From NCBI RefSeq assembly GCF_020866845.1, contig NZ_CP086594.1:496001-560000 (forward strand): a DNA stretch of 64,000 nt. The letters run 5' to 3'. Below are positions 27,458-36,134 of the stretch, one piece after another. The notes beneath the pieces were generated by a model. It ran no database searches and was not told where the DNA came from. It was given only the letters and a program-made list of their open reading frames with translations. A program made the translations under genes and the position numbers. The DNA comes from Sphingomonas radiodurans. GTDB taxonomy: Bacteria > Pseudomonadota > Alphaproteobacteria > Sphingomonadales > Sphingomonadaceae. Every line of letters starts with the position of its first letter. Positions within the stretch are counted from its first letter, which is position 1.

Positions 27458-28831
27458 ATGGCCGCTAACTGGGCCCCGAATAGCTGGACCTCGCACGAGG
27501 CACGCCAGCTCCCCAACTATCCCGACGCCGCCGCGCTCACCGCGGCCACCGACACGTTGCGCAACTATCCCCCGCTGGTGTTCGCCGGCGAGGCGCGCCA
27601 CCTGACGGCCGATCTGGCGCGCGTCGCAGCAGGCGAGGCATTTCTGCTCCAGGGCGGCGATTGCGCCGAGAGCTTCGCCGAGTTCCACCCAAACAACATT
27701 CGCGACACGTTCCGCGTGATCCTGCAGATGGCGGTCGTCCTCACCTACGCCTCGAAGCTGCCGGTGGTGAAGCTCGGCCGTATGGCGGGCCAGTTCGCCA
27801 AGCCGCGCTCGACCGACACCGAGACGATCGATGGCGTCGAGCTGCCGAGCTATCGCGGCGACAACGTCAACGACATCGGCTTCACCGCCGCCTCGCGCAT
27901 CCCAGATCCGCAGCGAATGGTGCAGGGCTATTCGCAGGCCGCCGCAACGCTCAACCTGCTGCGCGCCTTTGCGCAAGGCGGTTATGCGAACCTCGCGCAG
28001 GTCCACCGCTGGACGCATGATTTCATGGGCCGCAGCCCGTGGGCGAAGAAGTACGCCGAGACCGCGGATCGCATCGGCGAGGCGCTCGACTTCATGGCCG
28101 CCTGCGGGATCGACCCCGAAACCGCGCCGCAGCTCGCACAGACCAGCTTCTTCACCAGCCACGAAGCGCTGCTGCTGCCGTATGAAGAGGCGATGACGCG
28201 GCAGGATTCGCTGACCGGCGACTGGTACGACACGTCGGCGCACTTCCTCTGGATCGGCGATCGCACGCGCTTCGAGGGTTCGGCGCATGTCGAATTCCTG
28301 CGCGGTATCGGCAACCCGATCGGCGTGAAGTGCGGCCCCACCCTCGAGCCCGACGTGCTGCTGCGGCTGCTCGACACGCTCAACCCGGGGCGCATTCCCG
28401 GCCGCATGACGCTGATCACGCGCTACGGCTATGACAAGATCGAGGCCGCCTTCCCCAAGCTGCTCCGCGCCGTGACGCGCGAGGGCCATCCGGTGGTGTG
28501 GAGCTGCGACCCGATGCACGGCAACGTGGTGAAGGCAAACAACGGCTACAAGACGCGCCCGTTCGACCGCATCCTGGCCGAAGTGCGCGGCTTCTTCGCG
28601 GTCCACCGCGCGGAGGGCACGCACGCCGGCGGCATCCACGCCGAGATGACCGGCCAGAACGTCACCGAATGCACCGGCGGCGCGGTCGACGTGACCGAGT
28701 TGAGCCTCGCGGACCGCTACCACACGCATTGCGACCCGCGCCTCAACGCCAGTCAGAGCCTCGAACTCGCGTTCCTGCTGGCCGAAATGCTCAACGCCGA
28801 AATGGCCGAGCGCCGCAAAGCCGCGGCCTGA
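27458..28831 (+). CDS. aroG: Class II 3-deoxy-7-phosphoheptulonate (DAHP) synthase
   Basis: 457 residues from [23 protein letters not shown], quoted here as [10 protein letters not shown] and [16 protein letters not shown] lies 9 bases upstream. Type II (plant-like) motifs are [11 protein letters not shown] near 67, [12 protein letters not shown] near 107, [10 protein letters not shown] near 345 and [18 protein letters not shown] near 390. It joins PEP and erythrose-4-phosphate, the first committed step of aromatic amino acid synthesis. Symbol use varies for class II enzymes (aroG, aroF, aroH). Confidence 0.96.
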   Translation: MAANWAPNSWTSHEARQLPNYPDAAALTAATDTLRNYPPLVFAGEARHLTADLARVAAGEAFLLQGGDCAESFAEFHPNNIRDTFRVILQMAVVLTYASKLPVVKLGRMAGQFAKPRSTDTETIDGVELPSYRGDNVNDIGFTAASRIPDPQRMVQGYSQAAATLNLLRAFAQGGYANLAQVHRWTHDFMGRSPWAKKYAETADRIGEALDFMAACGIDPETAPQLAQTSFFTSHEALLLPYEEAMTRQDSLTGDWYDTSAHFLWIGDRTRFEGSAHVEFLRGIGNPIGVKCGPTLEPDVLLRLLDTLNPGRIPGRMTLITRYGYDKIEAAFPKLLRAVTREGHPVVWSCDPMHGNVVKANNGYKTRPFDRILAEVRGFFAVHRAEGTHAGGIHAEMTGQNVTECTGGAVDVTELSLADRYHTHCDPRLNASQSLELAFLLAEMLNAEMAERRKAAA

Positions 28832-28899
28832 TCGATCGGGGTGTCGCGCGGCTTGACGGCCCCGCGCGACACCCGTACAGGCGCGCTTCCCGCTCGCAC

Positions 28900-28974
28900 G
28901 GCCCCTTCGTCTAGCGGTTAGGACGTCGCCCTCTCACGGCGAAAACACGAGTTCGATTCTCGTAGGGGTCACCA
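28900..28974 (+). tRNA. tRNA-Glu (anticodon CUC)
   Basis: Acceptor GGCCCCT pairs with AGGGGTC, D-arm TCTAGCGGTTAGGA, anticodon stem TCGCC/GGCGA around loop CTCTCAC giving anticodon CTC, T-arm CGAGTTCGATTCTCG, and an encoded CCA. The CUC version reads GAG and would accompany a UUC isoacceptor elsewhere. Confidence 0.95.
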
Positions 28975-29072
28975 GCGTTTCCGAACTCTCCGGCGCTTGC
29001 CTGCCGGCTAAAATCCGGACGCACCGTTTCCTCATCGCCGTGCGTTATACCGCCGTCACGAAGGAGACGGCG

Positions 29073-29213
29073 ATGAACCCCACCCGCATTCCCGGCAACG
29101 AGCCGGATCCCGGCGATATGTCGACCGAGCCGGGCATTCCGAACCCGCACGATCAGCCGAGCGAGCATGACTTGCCCGACGACGAGGCCGAGAAGCTTGG
29201 CGATTTTGCTTAA
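29073..29213 (+). CDS. Small acidic protein (46 residues)
   Basis: A strong AAGGAG eight bases before ATG opens a 46-codon frame: MNPTRIPGNEPDPGDMSTEP, then IPNPHDQPSEHDL and DDEAEKLGDFA. It is Pro/Asp/Glu-rich, lacks hydrophobic segments and is probably disordered. It sits between tRNA-Glu and the rpsT terminator. No function can be proposed; the clear ribosome-binding site is the best evidence that it is made. Confidence 0.5.
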   Translation: MNPTRIPGNEPDPGDMSTEPGIPNPHDQPSEHDLPDDEAEKLGDFA

Positions 29214-29275
29214 ACGGCGACGAACGCTTTTACCGCGCGTCAGGTCACGAGTTGCGACCTCGCGCTGCTGAAACG

Positions 29276-29314
29276 ACAAAAAGGCTGGGCGACCATCACG
29301 GTCGCTCAGCCTTT
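29276..29314 (-). terminator. Rho-independent terminator of rpsT
   Basis: Arms AAAGGCTGGGCGACC (29280-29294) and GGTCGCTCAGCCTTT (29300-29314) pair over 15 bases with one G-T type mismatch and a five-base loop. On the reverse strand the stem is followed by TTTTTGTCG, and it lies 40 bases past the rpsT stop. Confidence 0.85.
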
Positions 29315-29354
29315 GTCCGATCCAGCAACCGCGCCGATCACCGGCGCGGTGCGG

Positions 29355-29618
29355 TCAGGCCAGTGCGGTCAGGCGCTTGGTGAGGCGCGAGAACTTGCGG
29401 CTGGCGGTGTTGCGATGCATCACGCCGCGCGCGACGCCGCGTGCCAGCTCGGGCTGCACCGCGGCAAGCGCTGCGGACGCTGCCGTCTTGTCACCCGCTG
29501 CGAGCGCTGCCTCGACCTTCTTCACGAAGGTACGGATGCGGCCAACGCGCGCACCATTGATCTCGGCCCGGCGCGCATTGCGGCGGATACGCTTCTTCGC
29601 TTGCGGCGTGTTCGCCAT
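29355..29618 (-). CDS. rpsT: 30S ribosomal protein S20
   Basis: 87 residues: [20 protein letters not shown], then [20 protein letters not shown] and [19 protein letters not shown]. This three-helix basic protein is the standard S20, binding 16S rRNA early in 30S assembly. It is monocistronic, with its own terminator. Confidence 0.98.
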   Translation of the reverse strand: MANTPQAKKRIRRNARRAEINGARVGRIRTFVKKVEAALAAGDKTAASAALAAVQPELARGVARGVMHRNTASRKFSRLTKRLTALA

Positions 29619-29713
29619 TTAAAATCCTCGAAAATATCGGTCGATGAAAAAAGGGCGGCGGGAACACCCATCGCCCTCGAAGCCGCGGCCCTTAACGAGA
29701 TCAGCCAAGATGG

Positions 29714-30529
29714 TCAACTGCGCTGACAGGCCGGGCACCAGAAGGTGGAGCGCCCACCCTCAGCGTACCGCTGCACCGTGCCGCCACAGACGCAGGGCTC
29801 GCCTTCGCGGCCATAGACCGCGAACTGCTTGGAAAAATAGCCCAGCTCGCCATCGGGCCGCGCGTAATCGCGTAGTGACGATCCGCCCGCCTCGATCGCC
29901 GAAAGCAGCACCGCGCGAATCGCTTCGACAAGCATATCGAATCGCACCCGGCTGATACGCCCCGCCGCACGCTTCGGCGAGATTCGCGCCAGAAACAGCG
30001 CCTCGCACACGTAGATATTGCCCAGCCCGGCGACGATTCGCTGATCGAGCAGCATCAGCTTGATCGACGCCCGCCGCCCTGCAAGCGCCGCGTGGAGGTA
30101 AGCGCCGGTCAGCATCGGCCCCAGCGGCTCGGGCCCGAGCGCCGCGAACGCCGGAAACGCGTCGAGCTGCTCCGTCGCCCACAGGTCGACCGAGCCGAAG
30201 CGCCGCGGATCGTTGAGCGCCACGCGTCGCCCCGCCGCCGTGTCGATCACCAGATGGTCGTGCGGCAGCAGTTCGCCTGGGTCGAGGCGCCAGCGCCCCG
30301 ACATGCCGAGGTGAAAGATCATCGTCTGCCCGCGATCGGTGTCGATCAGGCCGTATTTGGCGCGCCGGCCGAGCGCAGTGATCGTGGCGCCGGTCATCAC
30401 TTGCCGCAGCTCGGGCGGGAATGGCCGGCGCAGGTCGCCACGGCGCGTTTCGATCGCGGCGATGGTCGCACCGTCCAGCACGGGCCGCAATCCGCGCACC
30501 GTGGTCTCGACTTCAGGCAGTTCTGGCAC
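29714..30529 (-). CDS. mutM: Formamidopyrimidine-DNA glycosylase
   Basis: 271 residues starting MPELPEVETTVRGL, so Pro2 and Glu3 of the active site are present after Met removal. The lysine loop is GRRAKYGL near 55, the H2TH region QRIVAGLGNIYVCEALF near 165, and the C-terminal zinc finger CVCGGTVQRYAEGGRST followed by FWCPAC. It removes 8-oxoguanine and ring-opened purines from DNA. It is divergent from ubiE across 46 bases. Confidence 0.98.
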   Translation of the reverse strand: MPELPEVETTVRGLRPVLDGATIAAIETRRGDLRRPFPPELRQVMTGATITALGRRAKYGLIDTDRGQTMIFHLGMSGRWRLDPGELLPHDHLVIDTAAGRRVALNDPRRFGSVDLWATEQLDAFPAFAALGPEPLGPMLTGAYLHAALAGRRASIKLMLLDQRIVAGLGNIYVCEALFLARISPKRAAGRISRVRFDMLVEAIRAVLLSAIEAGGSSLRDYARPDGELGYFSKQFAVYGREGEPCVCGGTVQRYAEGGRSTFWCPACQRS

Positions 30530-30575
30530 CCGCGACCCCTAGCCCCATGCCCCCCGCGCCGCTAGAGCCGCGAGG

Positions 30576-31307
30576 ATGAGCGAAACTGCCTCCTTCGGGT
30601 ATGAAGACATCCCCGCCACGGAGAAGACCGCGCGCGTCGGCGGCGTCTTCACCAATGTCGCCAGCCGCTACGATCTGATGAACGATGCCATGTCGGGCGG
30701 CATGCACCGGCTGTGGAAGGATCGCTTCGTGCGCCGCGTGAAGCCGCGCGCGGGCGAGCAGATTCTCGACATGGCCGGCGGCACCGGCGACATCGCCTTC
30801 CGCCTGCAGGCCGGCGGCGCGTCGGTGACGGTGGCGGACATCAACCCGGCGATGCTCGAAGTCGGCATGAAGCGCGCGCAGGAGCGCGGCATCGATGGGC
30901 TGGTATGGACCGAGGCGAACGCCGAGGTGCTGACCTTCCCCGATCGCTTCTTCGACGCGTACACGATCGCTTTCGGCATCCGGAACGTCACCGACATTCC
31001 CGCCGCCCTGCGCGAGGCGCATCGCGTGCTGCGGCGCGGCGGGCGCTTCTTCTGCCTCGAATTCTCGACCACCACCTGGCCGGGGTTCAAGGAAGCGTAC
31101 GACGCTTATTCGCACAAGATGGTGCCCAAGCTCGGCCAATTGCTGGCGCAGGATGCCGACAGCTACCGCTACCTGATCGAATCGATCCGCCGCTTCCCCG
31201 ACATGCCCGCGTTCGAAGCAATGATCCAAGACGCCGGCTTCGTGCAAACGAAGGTCGAGCCGCTGCTGGGCGGCCTGGTCGCGATCCACAGCGGCTGGAA
31301 GGTATGA
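30576..31307 (+). CDS. ubiE: Demethylmenaquinone/ubiquinone C-methyltransferase
   Basis: 243 residues. UbiE signatures are VFTNVASRYDLMNDAMSGG near 27-45, LDMAGGTGDIAFRL (SAM-binding motif I) near 66, FGIRNVTDIPAAL near 130 and LEFSTTTWPGFKEAYDAYS near 155. It adds the C-methyl group in ubiquinone synthesis. It begins a forward run continuing through ubiB and coaBC. Confidence 0.97.
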   Translation: MSETASFGYEDIPATEKTARVGGVFTNVASRYDLMNDAMSGGMHRLWKDRFVRRVKPRAGEQILDMAGGTGDIAFRLQAGGASVTVADINPAMLEVGMKRAQERGIDGLVWTEANAEVLTFPDRFFDAYTIAFGIRNVTDIPAALREAHRVLRRGGRFFCLEFSTTTWPGFKEAYDAYSHKMVPKLGQLLAQDADSYRYLIESIRRFPDMPAFEAMIQDAGFVQTKVEPLLGGLVAIHSGWKV

Positions 31308-31320
31308 GCGACACGTTCCT

Positions 31321-31342
31321 CCCCTCCCGCTTGCGGGAGGGG
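31321..31342 (+). repeat. 22-bp perfect palindrome supplying the ubiB ribosome-binding site
   Basis: Arms CCCCTCCCGC (31321-31330) and GCGGGAGGGG (31333-31342) are exact inverted repeats around TT. The right arm provides GGGAGGGG just before the TTG start of ubiB. An identical copy with matching flanks lies at 34538-34559 inside coaBC. Confidence 0.85.
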
Positions 31343-31345
31343 TGA

Positions 31346-32899
31346 TTGACCCACGCCGTCGTACACACGTGGCGATTGTTGAAGTGGGGTCGCACGCTCG
31401 CGCGCTATGGCGCGCTGCAGGGGCTCGAGCGCGACGTGAACACGCCGCCGGGGCTGCGCCGCCTGGTGCGCCTCGCTCGGCTTGGTGCGCGCGTCCCTGC
31501 GCAGCCGCGCTATGCCGATGCGTTCGAGGCGATCGGGCCCGCGGCGGTAAAGTTCGGGCAAACGCTCGCTACCCGCCCCGATATCGTCGGTGACGAAGCC
31601 GCGCTCGATCTGCTGCGGCTGCAGGATGCGCTTCCGCCCCTCCCGTTCGAGGCGCTCCGGCCGCAGATCGAGGCCGGCCTCGGCCGCCCGATCGCCGCCG
31701 CCTTCTCCAGCTTCGATGAAACCCCGATCGGCGCCGCTTCGATCGCGCAGGTCCATCGCGCGGTGACGACTGACGGTCGCACCGTGGCGGTCAAGGTGCT
31801 GCGTCCCGGCGTCGAGGAAGAATTCGCCCGCGCGATCGAGACGTACGAATGGGCCGCCGCGCAGATCGAGGCGCAGGATATAAAGGGCGGCGGCGGCGAG
31901 ATTTCCCGGCTTCAGCCGCGGCTCGTCATCGCCACCTTCAAACGCTGGACAGCGCGCGAGCTCGATCTGCGGCGTGAGGCCGCCTCCGCCAGTGAACTCG
32001 CCGAATCGATGGCCGCCGAGCCCGGCTTCCACGTCCCCGCGATCGATTGGCAGCGCAGCTCGGGCAAGGTGCTCACGCTTGAATGGATCGACGGCATCAA
32101 GCTGTCGAACCGCGCCGCGCTCGCCGCCGCTGGCCTCGATAGGCAGCTGCTCGCGAAGACGCTGGTCCAGGCCTTCCTGCGCCAGGCGATCGCCGATGGG
32201 TTCTTCCACGCAGATCTCCACCAGGGCAATCTGTTCGCGCTGCCCGACAATCGCATCGCGGCAGTCGATTTCGGCATCATGGGCCGGATTGATCGGCGCG
32301 CGCGGGTGTGGCTGGCGGAGATCCTCTACGGCCTGATCACTGGAAATTACCGCCGCGTCGCCGAAATCCACTTCGAGGCCGGCTACGTCCCCCCGCACCA
32401 CGACGTCGCCGAGTTCGCGACAGCGCTGCGCGCCGTCGGCGAGCCTATGCGAGGGCTTCCGGTCAAGGACATGTCGATCGGCATGATGCTCGACAGCCTG
32501 TTCTCGATCACGCGCGATTTCGACATGGTCACCCAGCCGCATCTGCTGTTGCTGCAGAAGACGATGGTGATGGTCGAGGGCGTCGCCACCGCGCTCGATC
32601 CCGACATCAACCTGTGGGACACCGCGCAGCCGTTCGTCGAGGATTGGATCCGCACCGAGCTTGGCCCCGAGGCCGCCATCGCCGACCGCATCGTCGCCGA
32701 CGTGAAGACGCTGTATCGCCTGCCCGAACTCGTCCGCCGGATCGAAGCCCGCTTTCCCGCCCCCGGCGGGGCACCGCCACTGCCACCACTGCGCGAGATC
32801 GAGATCGTGCGCATCGGCGGCGGCTGGCGCTACGCTGCCGTCGCGCTGGCAACGGCGGTCGCCAGCGTCGGAGCGACACTCGCGATCCTGTGGTGGTAA
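31346..32899 (+). CDS. ubiB: Ubiquinone biosynthesis protein UbiB (ABC1/COQ8 kinase-like ATPase)
   Basis: 517 residues. The family-defining KxGQ motif is AAVKFGQTLATRPDIVG near 65-80, the A-rich loop region IGAASIAQVHRA near 130, the kinase-like lysine in VAVKVLRPG near 147, FFHADLHQGN near 290 and VDFGIMGR near 310. A C-terminal hydrophobic helix (VALATAVASVGATLAILWW) anchors it in the membrane. UbiB supports ubiquinone synthesis, probably as an ATPase that moves lipid intermediates. Start TTG 31346 has its ribosome-binding site in the palindrome upstream. Confidence 0.96.
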   Translation: MTHAVVHTWRLLKWGRTLARYGALQGLERDVNTPPGLRRLVRLARLGARVPAQPRYADAFEAIGPAAVKFGQTLATRPDIVGDEAALDLLRLQDALPPLPFEALRPQIEAGLGRPIAAAFSSFDETPIGAASIAQVHRAVTTDGRTVAVKVLRPGVEEEFARAIETYEWAAAQIEAQDIKGGGGEISRLQPRLVIATFKRWTARELDLRREAASASELAESMAAEPGFHVPAIDWQRSSGKVLTLEWIDGIKLSNRAALAAAGLDRQLLAKTLVQAFLRQAIADGFFHADLHQGNLFALPDNRIAAVDFGIMGRIDRRARVWLAEILYGLITGNYRRVAEIHFEAGYVPPHHDVAEFATALRAVGEPMRGLPVKDMSIGMMLDSLFSITRDFDMVTQPHLLLLQKTMVMVEGVATALDPDINLWDTAQPFVEDWIRTELGPEAAIADRIVADVKTLYRLPELVRRIEARFPAPGGAPPLPPLREIEIVRIGGGWRYAAVALATAVASVGATLAILWW

Positions 32900-34011
32900 C
32901 GCCGCCTGCGCCGCTCTGGCTGGCGCGGCCGACGCGGTTTGCGGGCCGATCGCCGCGCCAGGCGCGATGGCTGCTCGCGCTGCTCGGCATGCTGCTGCTC
33001 GCGTCGCTGACGGCGCTCGTCACGCCCGCGCCGCCGCCCGTTTCGATCGACGCCGCAGCGGTTGCCGAGGATCGCGCCGACGATTTGCTCTACGAGGCGA
33101 TTGTCGACGATCTGCGGCACGGCGCTGAATATTATACCGCCGCGGCCAACGCGCTGCGCAGCAGCGGCTATCCGCTGCGTCCGTTCGTCGCTTTCCGCCT
33201 GCCGACGCTCGCGATCGTCCAATCCTGGGTGAGCCCGGTGGCGGCGGCGTTGCTGCTCTACACGCTGGCGCTCGTGACCTTGTGGGCGTGGTGGAAGCGC
33301 TTCGGCGACGCCTTCACCCGCGCGCGGCCGCGGATGATTGCCAGCCTGCTCGCCGCCGCTGGGATGGCGAGCGCCATCCAGGGCGAGCTCGCCGCCTTCC
33401 ACGATATTTGGGCCGGGCTGCTCATCGCGCTGTCGCTCGCCGTGCGGCGACCGGGGCGTTGGGTAACCGCGGTGGCAATCGGCCTGTGTGCGATGCTGAT
33501 CCGCGAGACGGCCGCGCTGTACGTTGCGATCATGGCCGGCGTCGCGCTCGTCGAGGGCGAGCGCCGCGAGGCCGGCGGCTGGATCGCAGCGCTCGGTATT
33601 CTGGCGATCGTCGTCGTGCTGCACGCGCAGGCCGTCGCGGGCGTGGTGCGCCCGCTTGATCAACCATCACCGGGCTGGTCGGGGATGCTCGGCTTCGGCT
33701 TCGGCATCAAGGCGCTGGTGCTCACGACGGCGGCTGCGTTGCTGCCCGCCGCGCTCGGCGCGCTGCTCGCCGGGCTGTCGCTTGCTGGGTGGGCCGCATG
33801 GCGTGATCCACTCGCGACCCGCGCGCTGGCCACGTTGATCGGCTACGTCCTCCTGCTGTCGCTCTTCGGGCGAACCGACACCTTCTATTGGGCGTTCCTC
33901 GTCGCACCGATCGCGTTCGTCGGGCTGGCTTTCGTGCCCGATGCGATCCGCGATCTCCTGCCGGCTGCCCTCGACAGGCGGCGAGTCACCGTGACAAGGA
34001 CGGCACGATGA
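32893..34011 (+). CDS. Polytopic inner-membrane protein, unknown (glycosyltransferase-like topology)
   Basis: 372 residues from GTG 32893, which overlaps the ubiB stop by seven bases; its stop overlaps the coaBC start (ATGA). After a basic lead and one helix (ARWLLALLGMLLLASLTALV) comes a ~90-residue periplasmic loop with DLLYEAIVDDLRHGAEYYTA, then about eight further helices. A first-loop acidic segment with a YY/HG pattern before many helices recalls membrane glycosyltransferases of the ArnT/PMT superfamily, but no definite motif is seen, so this is only a topology argument. A role in surface glycan or lipid modification is possible. Confidence 0.75.
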   Translation: MVTPPAPLWLARPTRFAGRSPRQARWLLALLGMLLLASLTALVTPAPPPVSIDAAAVAEDRADDLLYEAIVDDLRHGAEYYTAAANALRSSGYPLRPFVAFRLPTLAIVQSWVSPVAAALLLYTLALVTLWAWWKRFGDAFTRARPRMIASLLAAAGMASAIQGELAAFHDIWAGLLIALSLAVRRPGRWVTAVAIGLCAMLIRETAALYVAIMAGVALVEGERREAGGWIAALGILAIVVVLHAQAVAGVVRPLDQPSPGWSGMLGFGFGIKALVLTTAAALLPAALGALLAGLSLAGWAAWRDPLATRALATLIGYVLLLSLFGRTDTFYWAFLVAPIAFVGLAFVPDAIRDLLPAALDRRRVTVTRTAR

Positions 34012-35255
34012 AGCGCGTGCTCCTGATCGTCGGCGGCGGCATCGCGGCCTACAAGGCGTGCGAACTCGTGCGGCTGCTGCGCAAGGCCGGCCACGGCGTG
34101 CGCTGCGTGCTGACAGAGGGCGGCAGCCACTTCGTCACCGCGATGACGCTGGCGGCGCTGTCCGAGGAGGAGGTTCACACCACGCTGTGGGATCTCAAGG
34201 ACGAGGCCGAAATGGGCCATATCCAGCTCAGTCGCCAGGCCGATCTGGTGGTCGTTGCGCCCGCCACCGCTGACCTCCTCGCGCGCATGGCCGCCGGGCT
34301 CGCCAACGATCTCGCGACCACGCTGCTGCTGGCGACCGACAAGCCGGTGCTCGCCGCGCCGGCGATGAACGTCCGCATGTGGCTCCACCCCGCGACGCAA
34401 CGCAACGTCGCCCAGCTGCGCGCCGACGGCATCAGCGTGATGGGACCCGACGAAGGCGCGATGGCCTGCGGCGAATACGGCCCCGGCCGCCTGCCCGAGC
34501 CGGTAGAGATCCTCGCTGCGATCGAAAGCCTTCTCCTCCCCTCCCGCTTGCGGGAGGGGTCGGAGGAGGGCCTGTCGTCATCGATCGCCGACGCGGCATT
34601 CCCTACCCTGCTTCGTGATAAACACATCATCGTCACCGCCGGCCCCACGCACGAGCCGATCGATCCCGTCCGCTACATCGCCAACCGCTCCTCCGGGAAG
34701 CAGGGCTTCGCAATCGCCGCCGCACTCGCGGCGCTCGGCGCGCGCGTGTCGCTGATCGCCGGCCCGGTCACGCTGCCCACGCCCCCCGGCGTCACCCGCA
34801 TTGACATCGAGACGGCGCGCGAAATGGCCGCGGCGGTCGACGCGGCGCTCCCCGCCGATGCCGCCGTGATGGTCGCAGCCGTCGCTGACTGGCGCGCCGA
34901 GCAAAGCGCAGGCCAGAAGATCAAGAAGGACACCGACGCCGCCCCGCAACTGCGGCTCGTCGAAAATCCCGATATCCTCGCCGGCCTCGCCCACGGCCCA
35001 CACCGCCCCGGCCTGCTGATCGGCTTCGCCGCCGAGACCGAGCACGTCGTGTCCCACGCCCAGTCCAAGCTCGCCCGCAAGGGCACCGACTGGATCGTCG
35101 CCAACGACGTATCCGGCGACGTGATGGGCGGCGATGCGAACACCGTCCATCTCGTCACCGCCGATGGGGTCGAGACATGGGAGCGGATGCCGAAGAACGC
35201 AGTGGCCGAACGGCTCGCCGCAAGGATTGCCGACGCGCTGACGCAACCGGCCTGA
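34008..35255 (+). CDS. coaBC: Bifunctional phosphopantothenoylcysteine decarboxylase / phosphopantothenate-cysteine ligase
   Basis: 415 residues. The N-terminal CoaC flavoprotein domain shows [39 protein letters not shown] and APAMNVRMW; the CoaB acyl-intermediate cysteine region is [16 protein letters not shown] near 155. CoaB follows with [20 protein letters not shown]. Between the domains, residues ~177-205, lies an extra linker [14 protein letters not shown] encoded partly by a 22-bp palindromic repeat identical to that before ubiB. The enzyme makes phosphopantetheine for coenzyme A. It overlaps the membrane protein stop by four bases. Confidence 0.97.
   Translation: MKRVLLIVGGGIAAYKACELVRLLRKAGHGVRCVLTEGGSHFVTAMTLAALSEEEVHTTLWDLKDEAEMGHIQLSRQADLVVVAPATADLLARMAAGLANDLATTLLLATDKPVLAAPAMNVRMWLHPATQRNVAQLRADGISVMGPDEGAMACGEYGPGRLPEPVEILAAIESLLLPSRLREGSEEGLSSSIADAAFPTLLRDKHIIVTAGPTHEPIDPVRYIANRSSGKQGFAIAAALAALGARVSLIAGPVTLPTPPGVTRIDIETAREMAAAVDAALPADAAVMVAAVADWRAEQSAGQKIKKDTDAAPQLRLVENPDILAGLAHGPHRPGLLIGFAAETEHVVSHAQSKLARKGTDWIVANDVSGDVMGGDANTVHLVTADGVETWERMPKNAVAERLAARIADALTQPA
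34538..34559 (+). repeat. 22-bp palindrome in frame within coaBC
   Basis: Identical to the palindrome at 31321-31342, with at least two matching bases on the left (TCCT) and one on the right. It is translated as LPSRLREG in the CoaC-CoaB linker. Its presence between two folded domains fits a mobile palindrome tolerated in a flexible region. Confidence 0.85.
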
Positions 35256-35286
35256 GCCGTTCCTATCTGCCAGCACGGAGAAACCA

Positions 35287-35733
35287 TTGACCAATCCGAT
35301 CACCATCCGCGTGCTGCGCCTGCCAAATGGTGCGGACCTCCCCCTGCCCGTCTATGCCACGGCAGGCGCCGCAGGCATGGACGTCGTCGCGGCCGAGGAT
35401 GTGACGATCGCCCCCGGTGCGCGCCATGCCGTGGCGACCGGCTTTGCGATGGCGATCCCCGCCGGCTTTGAAGTGCAGGTCCGGCCGCGTTCGGGCCTCG
35501 CGCTCAAGCATGGCGTCACGTGTCTGAACACGCCGGGCACGATCGACAGCGACTATCGCGGTGAAGTGAAGGTCATCCTCGCCAACCTCGGCGACGTGGA
35601 TTTCGTCGTAGCGCGTGGCGATCGCATCGCGCAGCTCGTGCCCGCGCCGGTGCAGCGCGCCACGTTGGACGAGTGCGACGGACTCGATGATACCGAGCGT
35701 GGGCAGGGAGGGTTCGGGTCGACGGGGCGATGA
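35287..35733 (+). CDS. dut: dUTP diphosphatase
   Basis: 148 residues from TTG 35287, with GGAGAAA upstream. All five trimeric dUTPase motifs are seen: [13 protein letters not shown] near 28, [12 protein letters not shown] near 66, [16 protein letters not shown] near 81, [12 protein letters not shown] near 106 and the C-terminal [11 protein letters not shown]. It hydrolyses dUTP to dUMP, keeping uracil out of DNA. A uracil-DNA glycosylase is encoded 14 kb away. The stop overlaps the next start (ATGA). Confidence 0.98.
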   Translation: MTNPITIRVLRLPNGADLPLPVYATAGAAGMDVVAAEDVTIAPGARHAVATGFAMAIPAGFEVQVRPRSGLALKHGVTCLNTPGTIDSDYRGEVKVILANLGDVDFVVARGDRIAQLVPAPVQRATLDECDGLDDTERGQGGFGSTGR

Positions 35734-36134
35734 TTACAGGCACGATGCTTCTCGCCGCGCTGTTACAGGTGACGCCGCCGGTGGCGGTGGTGCCGAGCCA
35801 GCCAGCGCCGTTGCCGCTACCCCCGGCTGACTTGACAGCCTTGCCCGAGCTGCCGCTAACGCGCCGTTGGCCGGAAGACAGCACCTTGTCAGACTATGTG
35901 CGCGACGAAATCCTCGCCGGCCGCTGCTCAATCGAGGGCCAGCGCATCCAGGTCGATCTCGCCGTGCTCGTCGCCGGCAACGGCCAGATCCGCCGGGTAA
36001 CTCCGCGCGCGATTCAGTGCCCGACGGTGGAGCAATATGCCTCAGGCGTGATGTCACGCATGGCACGCGGCAATGTCGCCCCCCCCGGCGAGGATCGCTG
36101 GTATCGTACGGCGCTCGTCTTCGCGTGGAGATGA
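35730..36134 (+). CDS. Small exported protein of unknown function
   Basis: 134 residues. A hydrophobic start [21 protein letters not shown] may act as a signal, followed by a Pro-rich linker and a compact domain with [23 protein letters not shown] (given as [14 protein letters not shown] and GQRIQVDL), [20 protein letters not shown] and [15 protein letters not shown]. The two cysteines could form a disulfide in the periplasm. It overlaps both dut and the thiF-like gene by four bases, so it is expressed with them. No family is recognised. Confidence 0.75.
   Translation: MITGTMLLAALLQVTPPVAVVPSQPAPLPLPPADLTALPELPLTRRWPEDSTLSDYVRDEILAGRCSIEGQRIQVDLAVLVAGNGQIRRVTPRAIQCPTVEQYASGVMSRMARGNVAPPGEDRWYRTALVFAWR

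Noticed and set aside
27374..28729. 451-residue reverse frame opposite DAHP synthase
   Set aside because: No motifs, His/Arg-rich, mirrors the coding periodicity of the real gene.
30713..31345. Forward frame ending in LPSRLREG
   Set aside because: Out-of-frame reading of ubiE that runs into the palindrome; the motif is just the translated repeat.
31169..32542. 457-residue reverse frame opposite ubiE/ubiB
   Set aside because: Spans two real genes and the palindrome; shadow frame.
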